DNA of 64,000 nucleotides, from the NCBI GenBank assembly GCA_016706255.1, contig JADJJZ010000029.1, forward strand, positions 434,001-498,000, in the 5' to 3' direction. The DNA comes from Bacteroidota bacterium. GTDB taxonomy: Bacteria > Bacteroidota > Bacteroidia > Chitinophagales > BACL12. This document shows, piece after piece, positions 52,343 through 60,672 of the stretch. The notes under the pieces were generated by a model that saw only the letters and a program-made list of their open reading frames with translations, was not told the DNA's origin and ran no database searches. The position numbers and the translations under genes are program-made. Numbering within the stretch: the stretch's first letter is position 1; the number at the start of each line of letters is the position of its first letter.

Positions 52343-53565
52343 TGTTTATGGCGGGATGCTTCTTTGCTGGATGCCATTGTGAGTGCAAGGTATTTCTTTT
52401 CCATGTAATCGAGCAATTTATCCACTACTTCTTTCGCGTGATTATCGAGTGTTGCCATTTCCTTTGCATATACCTCATCCACTGCCTTACGTCTGATTTC
52501 ATTGAGTTTTAACGGAATAATACTATGGGCTTTTTCAACCATACGTTCTACATAAGCAGCCTGAAACTCTTTAACAAATTCATGCACTAGATGTTTTGCT
52601 TTAATTACCTCTGCTTTTCTGGAAGAGAGATTTTTTTGAGCAATAGAACGCAGATTATCGATTTTTATATACTCAACATTAAAATTGGTAATTATTTCCT
52701 CTTCAGTATCTAAAGGGATAGCCAAATCAATAATTACTTTTTTACTATTATCGTTACCAATTAAATTTTTATAAATAGCAGTGGTAATTTCTTTTTTTGC
52801 TGAACCGGTTGAAGTAATAATTACATCAAAACCGCCTGTATAATTGGGTAATTCAGATAAACTATAAGGAGTACCTTTAATATTCGATGCCAATTTTTCT
52901 GCATTAGCCAGCGTGCGGTTAAACACAGTAAAATTATGGAAGCCCATATCAATAAGATAGGCTGACATATTGGTAATGGTTTCACCGGCGCCAATTAAAA
53001 TAAATTTTGCATGAGCAGGTAAGGCAAACTTTTTTAGTTGTAAAGCGGCAAGAGAAACAACGGAAACCGGCTTTTCAGCAATTTTTGTTTCCGAATATAT
53101 TTTTTTAGCTGCAGGTATCAACATTTTCATGGCGAGGCGAATGTCATCACCGGTTAAATGCATTTCATTCGACTCTTCATAAGCCACACGCAACTGACGA
53201 ATAATTTCCCGCTCTCCTACTACCATTGAATCTAAAGAAGCACTTACCTCACATAAATGTTCAAGTGCTTGAGGACCCTCAAATAAATTGGTATTTACTG
53301 CATTACAGGCTTCAAATCCGGGATTTACATTTTTAAAAAAATTGGCTGTAAAACTGTTATTTATGGTCTGATTGGTAGTAAAAAAATAAGTAACACGATT
53401 GCACGTATTCAAATACATCAACTCATCGAGCTGCATATTTTGTTTTATAAACCGCAATTTTTCCGCTAAAACCGGAGAAGATTTATCCGAGTCTATGATA
53501 TAATGCTTTAACTGTTCAACCGGAACATGTTTATGCGTTACTGTTAATACTTTATATTGATTCAC
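52339..53565 (-). CDS. hemA: Glutamyl-tRNA reductase
   Basis: Reduces glutamyl-tRNA to glutamate-1-semialdehyde, the first committed heme step in the C5 pathway. 408 residues with the nucleophile Cys55 in YLNTCNRVTYF, SLDSMVVGEREIIRQL, the NADPH-binding domain FILIGAGET and a C-terminal helical dimerisation domain. The family usually reads TCNRVE; here the Glu is Thr. Together with hemB and hemCD the window covers most steps to uroporphyrinogen III except hemL. Confidence 0.95.
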   Translation of the reverse strand: MNQYKVLTVTHKHVPVEQLKHYIIDSDKSSPVLAEKLRFIKQNMQLDELMYLNTCNRVTYFFTTNQTINNSFTANFFKNVNPGFEACNAVNTNLFEGPQALEHLCEVSASLDSMVVGEREIIRQLRVAYEESNEMHLTGDDIRLAMKMLIPAAKKIYSETKIAEKPVSVVSLAALQLKKFALPAHAKFILIGAGETITNMSAYLIDMGFHNFTVFNRTLANAEKLASNIKGTPYSLSELPNYTGGFDVIITSTGSAKKEITTAIYKNLIGNDNSKKVIIDLAIPLDTEEEIITNFNVEYIKIDNLRSIAQKNLSSRKAEVIKAKHLVHEFVKEFQAAYVERMVEKAHSIIPLKLNEIRRKAVDEVYAKEMATLDNHAKEVVDKLLDYMEKKYLALTMASSKEASRHKH

Positions 53566-53628
53566 CGTAGTTCTGAGTCTAAAAACGTAACCTAAAATGG
53601 CGCCACAAAATTCCCCAAGTATGTCTTC

Positions 53629-53650
53629 AAAATTGTCATAAAATTGTCAT
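53629..53650. repeat. Perfect 11-bp tandem repeat upstream of hemA
   Basis: AAAATTGTCAT occurs twice without a gap (53629-53639, 53640-53650), one DNA turn apart, 64-85 bp before hemA. It could be a regulator or RNA-polymerase contact, but this is inference. Confidence 0.5.
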
Positions 53651-53727
53651 AAGGACATTTCTGTGACAGATATCTTTCCACTTTAGGGTGTGGACTATTG
53701 TATATACGAAATCATTGGGAATGCGGT

Positions 53728-54186
53728 TTATTCGTGGAGTACCGTTATTGCGGGTGCGATGGCAACATTACTATAATTGCCGCTTCTGTCGCGGAGTTGA
53801 ATTTCGAATAAAACAGTTTCTGAATCGGCATCCGGGTTTACGAGGATGGTATTGTTTAAAGTAACCTCCAACTCACCCTGAATAGCAATATCAGCACCTT
53901 CCGGGGCTAAAAGCGGGACGAAAAACGATTCAGTAAGTGGAATTCGGGGGTCGGTTACATAAAGTGACACTGAATCGGGGTAATTAAACCCTAAATCGCC
54001 ATTACCATCTTCATAATGCACAATAAATACAATAGAATCAGCAAGCGCTGTAACAGTGGCAGGTGTTGCAGAAATTATCTCAATATAAGGGATGTCGCTC
54101 ATTGGCGGGTTGATAACATCATCATCCTTTTTGCATCCGAGAAAGGCAATTGCAACAAGAAAAAATATGCTTGTTTGTTTTATCAT
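53728..54186 (-). CDS. Small lipoprotein, last gene of the surface operon
   Basis: 152 residues with a signal peptide and lipobox FLGC (Cys18). The mature part has Ig-like beta strands (DIPYIEIISATPATVTALA, SIVFIVHYEDGNGDLGFNYP), a DGNGDLG loop and an IQLRDRSGNYSNV end, resembling fibronectin/cadherin-type domains. Family unknown. Its start overlaps the preceding gene by 4 bp. Confidence 0.6.
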   Translation of the reverse strand: MIKQTSIFFLVAIAFLGCKKDDDVINPPMSDIPYIEIISATPATVTALADSIVFIVHYEDGNGDLGFNYPDSVSLYVTDPRIPLTESFFVPLLAPEGADIAIQGELEVTLNNTILVNPDADSETVLFEIQLRDRSGNYSNVAIAPAITVLHE

Positions 54187-55169
54187 TGAATAACAAATGA
54201 AAAGTAACCTATGATATATAATTGCGAATTGTCCGGAATTTCAGTCATAAAATCATGTGCATTATCCTGAATATAAGCACGCATGAAATATAATTTACCC
54301 GGTTCAAAGTCATCAGCATTAATTGTAAAATGATGCCAGTAAGTAACCTCTACCGTTTCATCATAAAATACCGGTCCGTAAAACGGAGCAAAATTCGGTT
54401 CCAGTTCAAATTCAAGTTCTGTGTAGCCGGTATTCATAAACATATCCTGACTAATTCTTACTTTATTTTGCACTAAGGTAGAAGGCATTTGATAGACACC
54501 ATTTTCATCTGTATCATAAATGCCATACCAAAATTCAACTGTAGCACCTAATGGAATTTCTACAGGCGAAGAAAAATCATTTCTGGTAGTATCTATTCGC
54601 ATTCCGGTGGTGTCATTTAAATAGGCAATATAACCGAAGGTTGTTGGTTGAAAATCGGCGAGCGTTGGAGACTGGCCGAATACATCGGGTGCACCATTTA
54701 AAATCCATTGTGTGATAGCTGCACGTTCTTCAGGATAAAGCGTGTCATATAATGGCATACGACCCAGAATTTCGTCCTCAGTGGTAATACGTTCATGCAA
54801 CCACGACATAGCAGTATCACCCGGAATAACACGGTAGGTAAAAGTACCTTCATCATTATTTTTAATCACCGGTGCATAGAGTAAAGTATTATATGCGCTT
54901 TGCACCGTTCTGAAATCCGGTTCAAAAGTACCGTCATGGCAACCGGGAACAGCGCAAGTTTTACTAAAAATGTAAGTATGTAAACCTAAAAAACTTGTTG
55001 AGTCAATTGGAATATCATCCAATACACCATCGCTATAATCAATTGTATCAAACGGATTAAACGGAATGTCCGGTTCAATGCGAATAATTTCTTTTTTACA
55101 GGATATAATTATCACTATAAAAAAAGCAAGCGTAGGAATTATGAAATTGAGTTTTTTCATATTATGCAA
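54183..55169 (-). CDS. Lipoprotein with cytochrome-c-like CX4CH motif
   Basis: 328 residues with a signal peptide and lipobox IISC. Residues about 65-165 hold SKTCAVPGCHDGTFEPDF followed by VIPGDTAMSWLHERI, GRMPLYDTLYPEERAAITQW and ILNGAPD, which matches the cytochrome c-like domain seen in Bacteroidota and Planctomycetes lipoproteins, with a CX4CH in place of CXXCH. The C-terminal half is beta-rich. It overlaps the DUF1501-type gene by 8 bp. A redox or sensing role is possible, but heme binding is unproven. Confidence 0.6.
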   Translation of the reverse strand: MHNMKKLNFIIPTLAFFIVIIISCKKEIIRIEPDIPFNPFDTIDYSDGVLDDIPIDSTSFLGLHTYIFSKTCAVPGCHDGTFEPDFRTVQSAYNTLLYAPVIKNNDEGTFTYRVIPGDTAMSWLHERITTEDEILGRMPLYDTLYPEERAAITQWILNGAPDVFGQSPTLADFQPTTFGYIAYLNDTTGMRIDTTRNDFSSPVEIPLGATVEFWYGIYDTDENGVYQMPSTLVQNKVRISQDMFMNTGYTELEFELEPNFAPFYGPVFYDETVEVTYWHHFTINADDFEPGKLYFMRAYIQDNAHDFMTEIPDNSQLYIIGYFSFVIQ

Positions 55170-56490
55170 ATGCGGCTTCTAAAACATTACCTGATAAATA
55201 TCCACCCGGAATACTGTCTTTAAATCCTAAAATGTGTGCAATGGTTGGAACAATATCAATTGTTTCACCAACAGGAACCTCTTCAGTACCCACAACCAAT
55301 CCCTGATTTACAACAGATGGCGGACCAACAATTAAACTGAAAATAGACCTAGAATTTTCATCGCCGGTATGATCGTAAGCAAATAATCCGTTTGCATCAG
55401 CAATTGCATTAGGTGATGCATTTCTGCCATGTTCAGGAATACAAATCATGATGGTATCATTAGCAAGTATCGGGTCGCTTTGAATTTTATCCCATAACCA
55501 ACCCACACCATAATCTGCACGATGCAAATAAGATGCATATTCGCTAAAATTAGTATGACAGATATCGAGATTAGTTGTATTGATTACCATTAATTCAGGA
55601 TGGAATTGTTGCATTACTTTCCAGGATACCGCAATATTGGATAAATCGCCTGTAATTTGATCTAATCCAACACCTGCAGGTAATGGCCACTCAATTGGAA
55701 TTACACCCTTAATCACTTTTAAAATAAAATCCTGAATTGCCTGTTTATCATCTGCTGAATTATAAATACCCGGAATATCGGTTACACTGCGATTAAAATT
55801 GCTGTTTAAAAATGATTTAATCGAATTTAATCGCGCGAGTTCTTCAGGGTGCATGGTATTTAATGTAGAAAAATAATCCATACCTAAATAGCCGAACGTA
55901 GTTTGCGGACTTAAATAATTTGCTCCGTATTGGGCACCATAAAGTGGGTCGAGACTATAATTTAAATTTACATAAGGACCTAAATCCAGTGACATCCACC
56001 AGGCATTTAATGCAGTTTGTTGCGGGTCGTTATGTTTTCTGTAATATTCGAATAAAGTTGGCGTAGCAGGATTCGCATACAAGTTTAAACTATCCGGCGT
56101 ATAATTACCGGTAATTACAGCAGTATGCCCGTTAAAGTGACCTGTTGGCCCACTGGCGTAGCGCATGTGTTTAAATAACGTTCCTTTAGTAACTAATGGA
56201 GCCGGAACCACCGGATCCCAAACATCATACACTAGGTTATAAGCGGGTGATGCACCATTCAGCATATTACGCATAATATTACCTGAAGGTCCTGCAGCCT
56301 GATTTACTAAATACTGTTGTTCCACAGATTCCTGGTTTCTTATGCCACCGCCAAATACAACTAACACAACATGATTTGCGAGTCGCATGCCGGAGCTGCG
56401 AAATAGTGTTCCTGCAGGCAGTATATAAGGTGATGCAATCATTCCTGCTGCTGCAAGTGACGTATTGCGTAAAAATTTTCTTCTGTTCAT
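55162..56490 (-). CDS. Tat-exported DUF1501/alkaline-phosphatase-fold protein
   Basis: 442 residues. A Tat signal (MNRRKFLRNTSLAAAG) is followed by an alkaline-phosphatase/sulfatase-like fold: HVVLVVFGGGIRNQESVEQ, then GPTGHFNGHTAVITGNY, and the C-terminal metal-site-like CIPEHGRNASP and AYDHTGDENSRSIFS. These His/Asp residues resemble the metal ligands of the superfamily, but the nucleophile is not evident. DUF1501 proteins are usually paired with DUF1800-type helical proteins; here two lipoproteins take that position. Substrate unknown. Confidence 0.7.
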   Translation of the reverse strand: MNRRKFLRNTSLAAAGMIASPYILPAGTLFRSSGMRLANHVVLVVFGGGIRNQESVEQQYLVNQAAGPSGNIMRNMLNGASPAYNLVYDVWDPVVPAPLVTKGTLFKHMRYASGPTGHFNGHTAVITGNYTPDSLNLYANPATPTLFEYYRKHNDPQQTALNAWWMSLDLGPYVNLNYSLDPLYGAQYGANYLSPQTTFGYLGMDYFSTLNTMHPEELARLNSIKSFLNSNFNRSVTDIPGIYNSADDKQAIQDFILKVIKGVIPIEWPLPAGVGLDQITGDLSNIAVSWKVMQQFHPELMVINTTNLDICHTNFSEYASYLHRADYGVGWLWDKIQSDPILANDTIMICIPEHGRNASPNAIADANGLFAYDHTGDENSRSIFSLIVGPPSVVNQGLVVGTEEVPVGETIDIVPTIAHILGFKDSIPGGYLSGNVLEAAFA

Positions 56491-56526
56491 TTAATTTATT
56501 ATTCAGGTTATGCTGAAAAAAATATT

Positions 56527-57066
56527 TTAATAAAACATATATTCATTACTTAATAAAAAGGAACGATACACATCAATCACAGTTATATCCGGGTCTGATT
56601 CAATTAAATTTGCCAGTCCGTATTTTTCATATTCTGTTGGATTACGTAAATAAAATCGTAAATAACAATCTAATATAAATTGATCAACATCATCGCGCAT
56701 TTCTGCATTATTTGGAATATTGGCAACAACTACCGGATCTTTTAACATTGCGTTAAGAATCATCTCATTAACCAGTGTTTTATCACCAATCGATAACCTA
56801 TAAATAACAAGATTATCTAGCATATTAGAAGGTATGCTGGAATAATAGAGATTGCTGTACAAACTGGAAATATATTGTAATGGTGTTTTTAATCGGTCTT
56901 TTTCAGAGTTCGACTGATACACCGGTACTGTATCAATTTGATAGATGATATTATCATATACCACCTCTTCCACTATTTCGCGTTTACATGCAACAAGTGT
57001 AGAGCTGATAATCAGCAGTGCAAGTATTAATTTGCTGAACTGATATGAATGTTTAAAATCCTGCAT
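56527..57066 (-). CDS. Helical lipoprotein, paralogue of the first operon gene
   Basis: 179 residues with a signal peptide and lipobox TLVAC. The helical C-terminal half (YLRFYLRNPTEYEKYGLANL...SFLLSNEYMFY) resembles the end of the adjacent 57053-57943 product (YSTYLARLPNSEEMNT...LLTSEEYAGF), so the two are related. No motif for catalysis is seen. The ATG (57066) overlaps the true end of the upstream frame by 14 bp, indicating translational coupling. Confidence 0.6.
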   Translation of the reverse strand: MQDFKHSYQFSKLILALLIISSTLVACKREIVEEVVYDNIIYQIDTVPVYQSNSEKDRLKTPLQYISSLYSNLYYSSIPSNMLDNLVIYRLSIGDKTLVNEMILNAMLKDPVVVANIPNNAEMRDDVDQFILDCYLRFYLRNPTEYEKYGLANLIESDPDITVIDVYRSFLLSNEYMFY

Positions 57067-57943
57067 ATTCTTCAGAAGTTAATAATTCAAGTTTAACATT
57101 TTCAAAATCGTCTTCCGCCTGAATTTGTAAGGCTGCGGTATTCATTTCTTCACTATTTGGCAAACGTGCTAAATATGTGCTGTAGGCCTCAATGGCCTGA
57201 CCCTGATAAAATTCAAGTTAATGAATTAGGATATCTATAAAATCACCTTTACTACTACCCTCTTGTAAAAACAAAGTTCCGGTTCCGCCGTCAACAATAT
57301 TAACGCCTTGCAATTTTTCATCATCTGTAGGATATCGATGCAGCAAATTAGTAAAACAGGAAATAACAAAGTTTTCACTGCCCATATTTACCTGGTCATA
57401 AAAGTAATTATCAATATATCTTCTGAAATATTCTGTTACACCAATCGTGCCACTGTAAAAATCGGTATGGGCAGTAGACAATAATATTAATCGGTTATTT
57501 TCAAATGTATAATATAAAACTTCTGTTTCGAGGCCTGTGTCGTTCAAAAGATCAATAATATAAACCCAGTAATCGATTTGTGATTGCAATGAAAATGTGT
57601 CAAGATTTACTAACAGTCGTTGAGATGTAAGCAGATTAAAATTTTTGTAATAATCCCATTGACTTAACATTTCTGAAACAATTACTTCTCTTGATTCAAC
57701 CGAATAGGCATTAGATTTCAGGTATTCTACATTATCAGTTATTTCTGACTCTGTTGCAGCCCTGCCAAATAAGTCGATGTATAAGTTATTGATGTAATTA
57801 TTAAGGGTAATCTCAGCAACACCATCAATGGGTGGCGCAACATTGCCGTCAACAATAAGGTCCTCATGAACAATGGCATCCTTAGAGCAGGATACAACCA
57901 AAGCAGATACTATAAGCAAAAACAGGTAATTCGTCCGGTGCAT
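57053..57943 (-). pseudogene. Helical lipoprotein interrupted by an in-frame TAA
   Basis: From ATG 57943, 241 residues with lipobox VVSC (Cys19) and helical segments (NNYINNLYIDLFGRAATESE, EYFRRYIDNYFYDQV) end at TAA 57218-57220. The same frame then continues without a break as LEFYQGQAIEAYSTYLARLP and SEEMNTAALQIQ to a stop at 57053-57055, inside the next gene's start. The continuation resembles the C-terminus of the next gene, so the original product was about 296 residues, and CAA to TAA at codon 242 explains it. It may be a real nonsense mutation or a consensus error. Confidence 0.7.
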
Positions 57944-58000
57944 GTATAGTTGTTTATAATAATTCTAAACAAAATCTTGTGTGGGTTTCCGGAACGGTAT

Positions 58001-58029
58001 CAAATATAGCGAAAAAACGTAAACTCCAA
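58001..58029 (-). promoter_or_regulatory. Promoter of the surface operon (57943 to 53728)
   Basis: On the minus strand TTG (58029-58027), an 18-nt spacer, TATATTTG (58008-58001), then 57 bp to the ATG at 57943. It lies after the terminator at 58066-58091, so the operon is transcribed on its own. Confidence 0.6.
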
Positions 58030-58065
58030 ATAAGTTAGTATGCTGAGAATGAAATTTTTATAAAA

Positions 58066-58091
58066 TAAAAAAACGGCTCACCGGGAGCCGT
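58066..58091 (-). terminator. Intrinsic terminator downstream of the DoxX gene
   Basis: ACGGCTC (58073-58079) pairs with GAGCCGT (58085-58091) around ACCGG; on the minus strand it is followed by TTTTTTTATTTTAT. It is about 290 bp from the DoxX stop, leaving a long 3' region. Confidence 0.85.
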
Positions 58092-58379
58092 TCTCTTTTC
58101 ATACTTGTGCTGGTTCTTGAACCGAAATTCAGCAAAAGCATCGTTGTATATCGTGTAGTTACTTTTACGTTTATTAATAATTGCTTAACGTAAAGTTGTT
58201 TTGTTTTATTTGATAGTTCAAAAGTATAATGAATCGGTACGTTGTACAAGTGTACTCATCCACAACTTTGTACACAGCGTACAATTTTGTACTCAGCGGC
58301 CTGAAACGTACGTCGCATAAGGTTTTTACAAATGTAATTTTAATGTGTACTAATAAGTTGTACACGCTTATAAATAAAA
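58092..58379. other. GTAC-rich non-coding region
   Basis: Nine GTAC tetramers begin at 58237, 58244, 58252, 58270, 58279, 58289, 58308, 58347 and 58360. The sequence TTTGTACNCAGCG is repeated directly at about 58267 and 58286. An inverted repeat, ACTTTTACGTT (58161-58171) and AACGTAAAGT (58187-58196), lies on the terminator side, as does the palindrome GGTTCTTGAACC near 58113. Short open frames on the minus strand are not convincing. It could be an untranslated 3' region, a small RNA or a regulator-binding array. Confidence 0.55.
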
Positions 58380-58826
58380 TTATTTTTTAAACCCTGAAAT
58401 CTGGGCATCGATACTAAATTTACCGGGTCCGATAATCATGATAGTAATAAATACAATCATCATTTCAAATGGATACGCATTAAAATCAGAAGCGCTGTGA
58501 CCGGCTATAAATGCAACTAACATTGTAAAGGCTAGCATAAAGGCAGAAATTCTGGTAAACAAACCAAGCATTAAAAATACGGAGCCGAAAAATTCAGCAA
58601 AAGCGGCCATAAAGCCCCAGAATACCGGTGCAAAATGGATATGCATGATTTCCATTTGTGCCCCTAGCTTACTCCATCGTGAAGGATCCGCAATTTTATC
58701 AAATCCGTGATTATATATAAATGATGCCCCTAAAACTATTCTTAAAAATAAAATTCCAAAGTTAAAATAGGTGGCATTCGCATTAAATAAAAACTTCTTC
58801 ATAAGTAAACAAAAATAAACATACAT
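58380..58826 (-). CDS. DoxX family membrane protein
   Basis: 148 residues (from ATG 58826) or 140 (from MKKFLFN at 58802). Four membrane helices, with DoxX features: FGILFLRIVLGASFIYNHGFDKI, FWGFMAAFAEFFGSVFLMLGLFTR and HSASDFNAYPFE. DoxX-like proteins are linked to redox and envelope stress in various bacteria, though this branch is uncharacterised. The stop of the previous gene and this ATG overlap as TAATG, favouring 58826. Confidence 0.85.
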   Translation of the reverse strand: MYVYFCLLMKKFLFNANATYFNFGILFLRIVLGASFIYNHGFDKIADPSRWSKLGAQMEIMHIHFAPVFWGFMAAFAEFFGSVFLMLGLFTRISAFMLAFTMLVAFIAGHSASDFNAYPFEMMIVFITIMIIGPGKFSIDAQISGFKK

Positions 58827-59554
58827 TAAAAATGATAAGCCAAACCAAACCCAAAGGAATTAGCAAACGTGACACCAAAGGTGTTGCCAACATAATCATA
58901 AGAACCATCTTCCCGTTTTAATTTAACGGTGGAATATCCTATTGAACCATAATAAATTTCTAGCGCAATTGCCGGTGTAAGCATAATAGATGCTCCGGGA
59001 CCTATTCCAATATCCAGTGTTGTCAATTTATCGGTAATAACGTCTTCGTACCCATTATTATTTTCATCGTATGCATAATAATGATCCTCATAAGTGCCAA
59101 AACCCATTCTTATACCCAATCCGCTCCATAGTTTTATCAGTTCGCCATCCAGAAAATAATAACGCAATAATATTTCAGGATTAATTGTTGAATTAATATC
59201 TGTTAACTCAATGGGGGCATAATTATTAGTACTGGCAGCCCTGGAATAACCTAATCCTAAACCTACAACAAACCTGTCTGCAATAAAATATCCGCCAAAT
59301 ACACTAATGGAAAAATTCGTGGAAGCTGTTTGGTTGGTATCAGTTGATGATATGCCTTCAGCATTACTCATCGAAAAATAAAGGGCACCTCCCGCTAAAA
59401 TATCACCTTTAGCTGTTTGTGCAGATAATGCACTGTGGTTCATACACAACCAAAGTGTAATGGTAAAGCTTACCAATTTTAAGGGATACTCCAACTTATG
59501 TGTTAATAATTTATTTTGAGAATAGTCGTTAAGATTTACACTGATTGCATGCAT
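58826..59554 (-). CDS. Small outer-membrane beta-barrel protein
   Basis: 242 residues. The signal-like segment ends about residue 46 (NHSALSAQ). The mature protein begins KGDILAGGALYFSMS and has repeated strands (FSISVFGGYFIADRFVVGLG, YSRAASTN, PEILLRYYF, TFGVTFANSFGFGLAYHF), ending in Phe, as in OmpA/OmpW-like eight-strand barrels. The N-terminal 30 residues before the signal helix are longer than usual, so a later start is possible. Function unknown. Confidence 0.65.
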   Translation of the reverse strand: MHAISVNLNDYSQNKLLTHKLEYPLKLVSFTITLWLCMNHSALSAQTAKGDILAGGALYFSMSNAEGISSTDTNQTASTNFSISVFGGYFIADRFVVGLGLGYSRAASTNNYAPIELTDINSTINPEILLRYYFLDGELIKLWSGLGIRMGFGTYEDHYYAYDENNNGYEDVITDKLTTLDIGIGPGASIMLTPAIALEIYYGSIGYSTVKLKREDGSYDYVGNTFGVTFANSFGFGLAYHF

Positions 59555-59597
59555 GATAACAAAAGTTAAATAGTAATAAATAGTTGTCGTTGTATTA

Positions 59598-59605
59598 CAA
59601 ATATA
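59598..59605 (-). promoter_or_regulatory. -7 element for the barrel-DoxX pair
   Basis: TATATTTG on the minus strand, 43 bp before the ATG at 59554, in the 146-bp gap after the DUF4249 gene. No good TTG at the usual distance. Confidence 0.4.
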
Positions 59606-59700
59606 ATGGACAAAAATTAAATACTACTACATTACTGTTTATCAATATATTAGAAAAGGCATAAATGGTGAATTGACCCTGAGCATTAATACCATCAGCG

Positions 59701-60657
59701 TTACTGCACTATCAGTGTATCATAAACAGAACCATAAGCGCACCATATTCCGAGACCACCATTAATGTTTGTTTGCACAATTGTAGCCGATGAAAACGGA
59801 CCATCAGAACCACTGTCAAATTCAAGTGTACGGTAGAAATCATATGTTGGGAAATCGATACTGCACCATTTCAAAATAATGGTATCACCCACTTTAAAAA
59901 CGCCATATGGATTTATTGAAAAATCTTCTGTTGGATTATAACCGCGGTCCACAGTAAAATTAAACGATTGCCCGTTAATTAAATTGTCATCAAAAACAGA
60001 AGAAAATCCCGGATAAAAAGCTTCTTCATTTTGTTTGGTGAAATAGCGATAAAAATTACCCTGAGGTTCCGGCTCAGTAAGTGCAATGTATAAACGAACA
60101 AGTGAATCAACATCAGGATTCATATCCGGAACATAATAAATAGAATCAGGTGGAACAGGCGGATAAAGTGTTGTGCTTGAAGTAAGCACCTTATCTTCAT
60201 AACTGATATTTAAGGTATATGTTTTACCAACTTCACCTACAAAGGCAGGCGTTCCTGCAAATATATCGGGCACGGTATATAAACAAAAATTGACTGCAAA
60301 CGAACCTGTAGAATCCAACTCAAACCCTAAAAAGGCCGCCACCAAAGGCATTAGTTCTTCAGGTATTTCATCGAGACAAAATTCAACCAGCTCAACACTA
60401 TTAACACCGTCGCTTACCGTAACTGTTGCATCATGTACATAAAATGCATCCAACTCATTAAAATTAACTTCACCATAAAATGGTACAGTTGATGTTAATG
60501 AAATAATAGGTGGTAAACCCGGCTCAATTGTACCTTCTACAACAATTTTTGGTTCAGGAGCAGGTAGGTCTAAAGTAATATCAGTTGTGCAGGCACTGAA
60601 TAAACTGATCACTACAGTAAGTCCGAAAATATATTGATATCTGTTAATTAATTGCAT
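59701..60657 (-). CDS. DUF4249 lipoprotein
   Basis: 318 residues. Signal peptide with lipobox LFSAC (Cys23). The Ig-like N-terminal part (IVVEGTIEPGLPPIISLTST) and the conserved end (SVYDTLIVQ) match DUF4249, a family nearly always encoded beside a TonB-dependent receptor. It lies 15 bp downstream of that receptor here, so it is probably its surface or periplasmic partner. The ligand is unknown. Confidence 0.82.
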   Translation of the reverse strand: MQLINRYQYIFGLTVVISLFSACTTDITLDLPAPEPKIVVEGTIEPGLPPIISLTSTVPFYGEVNFNELDAFYVHDATVTVSDGVNSVELVEFCLDEIPEELMPLVAAFLGFELDSTGSFAVNFCLYTVPDIFAGTPAFVGEVGKTYTLNISYEDKVLTSSTTLYPPVPPDSIYYVPDMNPDVDSLVRLYIALTEPEPQGNFYRYFTKQNEEAFYPGFSSVFDDNLINGQSFNFTVDRGYNPTEDFSINPYGVFKVGDTIILKWCSIDFPTYDFYRTLEFDSGSDGPFSSATIVQTNINGGLGIWCAYGSVYDTLIVQ

Positions 60658-60672
60658 AAAATTTTTTGCTGA

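Noticed and set aside
57218..57220. Stop codon reassignment (TAA read as an amino acid)
   Set aside because: TAA ends dozens of normal genes in this window and is followed by a long open frame only here.
58108..58125. tRNA or tmRNA end suggested by GGTTCAAGAACC
   Set aside because: It is a simple palindrome with no room for a T loop and no further tRNA structure.
58058..58365. Two 63-codon minus-strand frames in the GTAC-rich region
   Set aside because: One runs through the terminator hairpin, and the products have no recognisable character.
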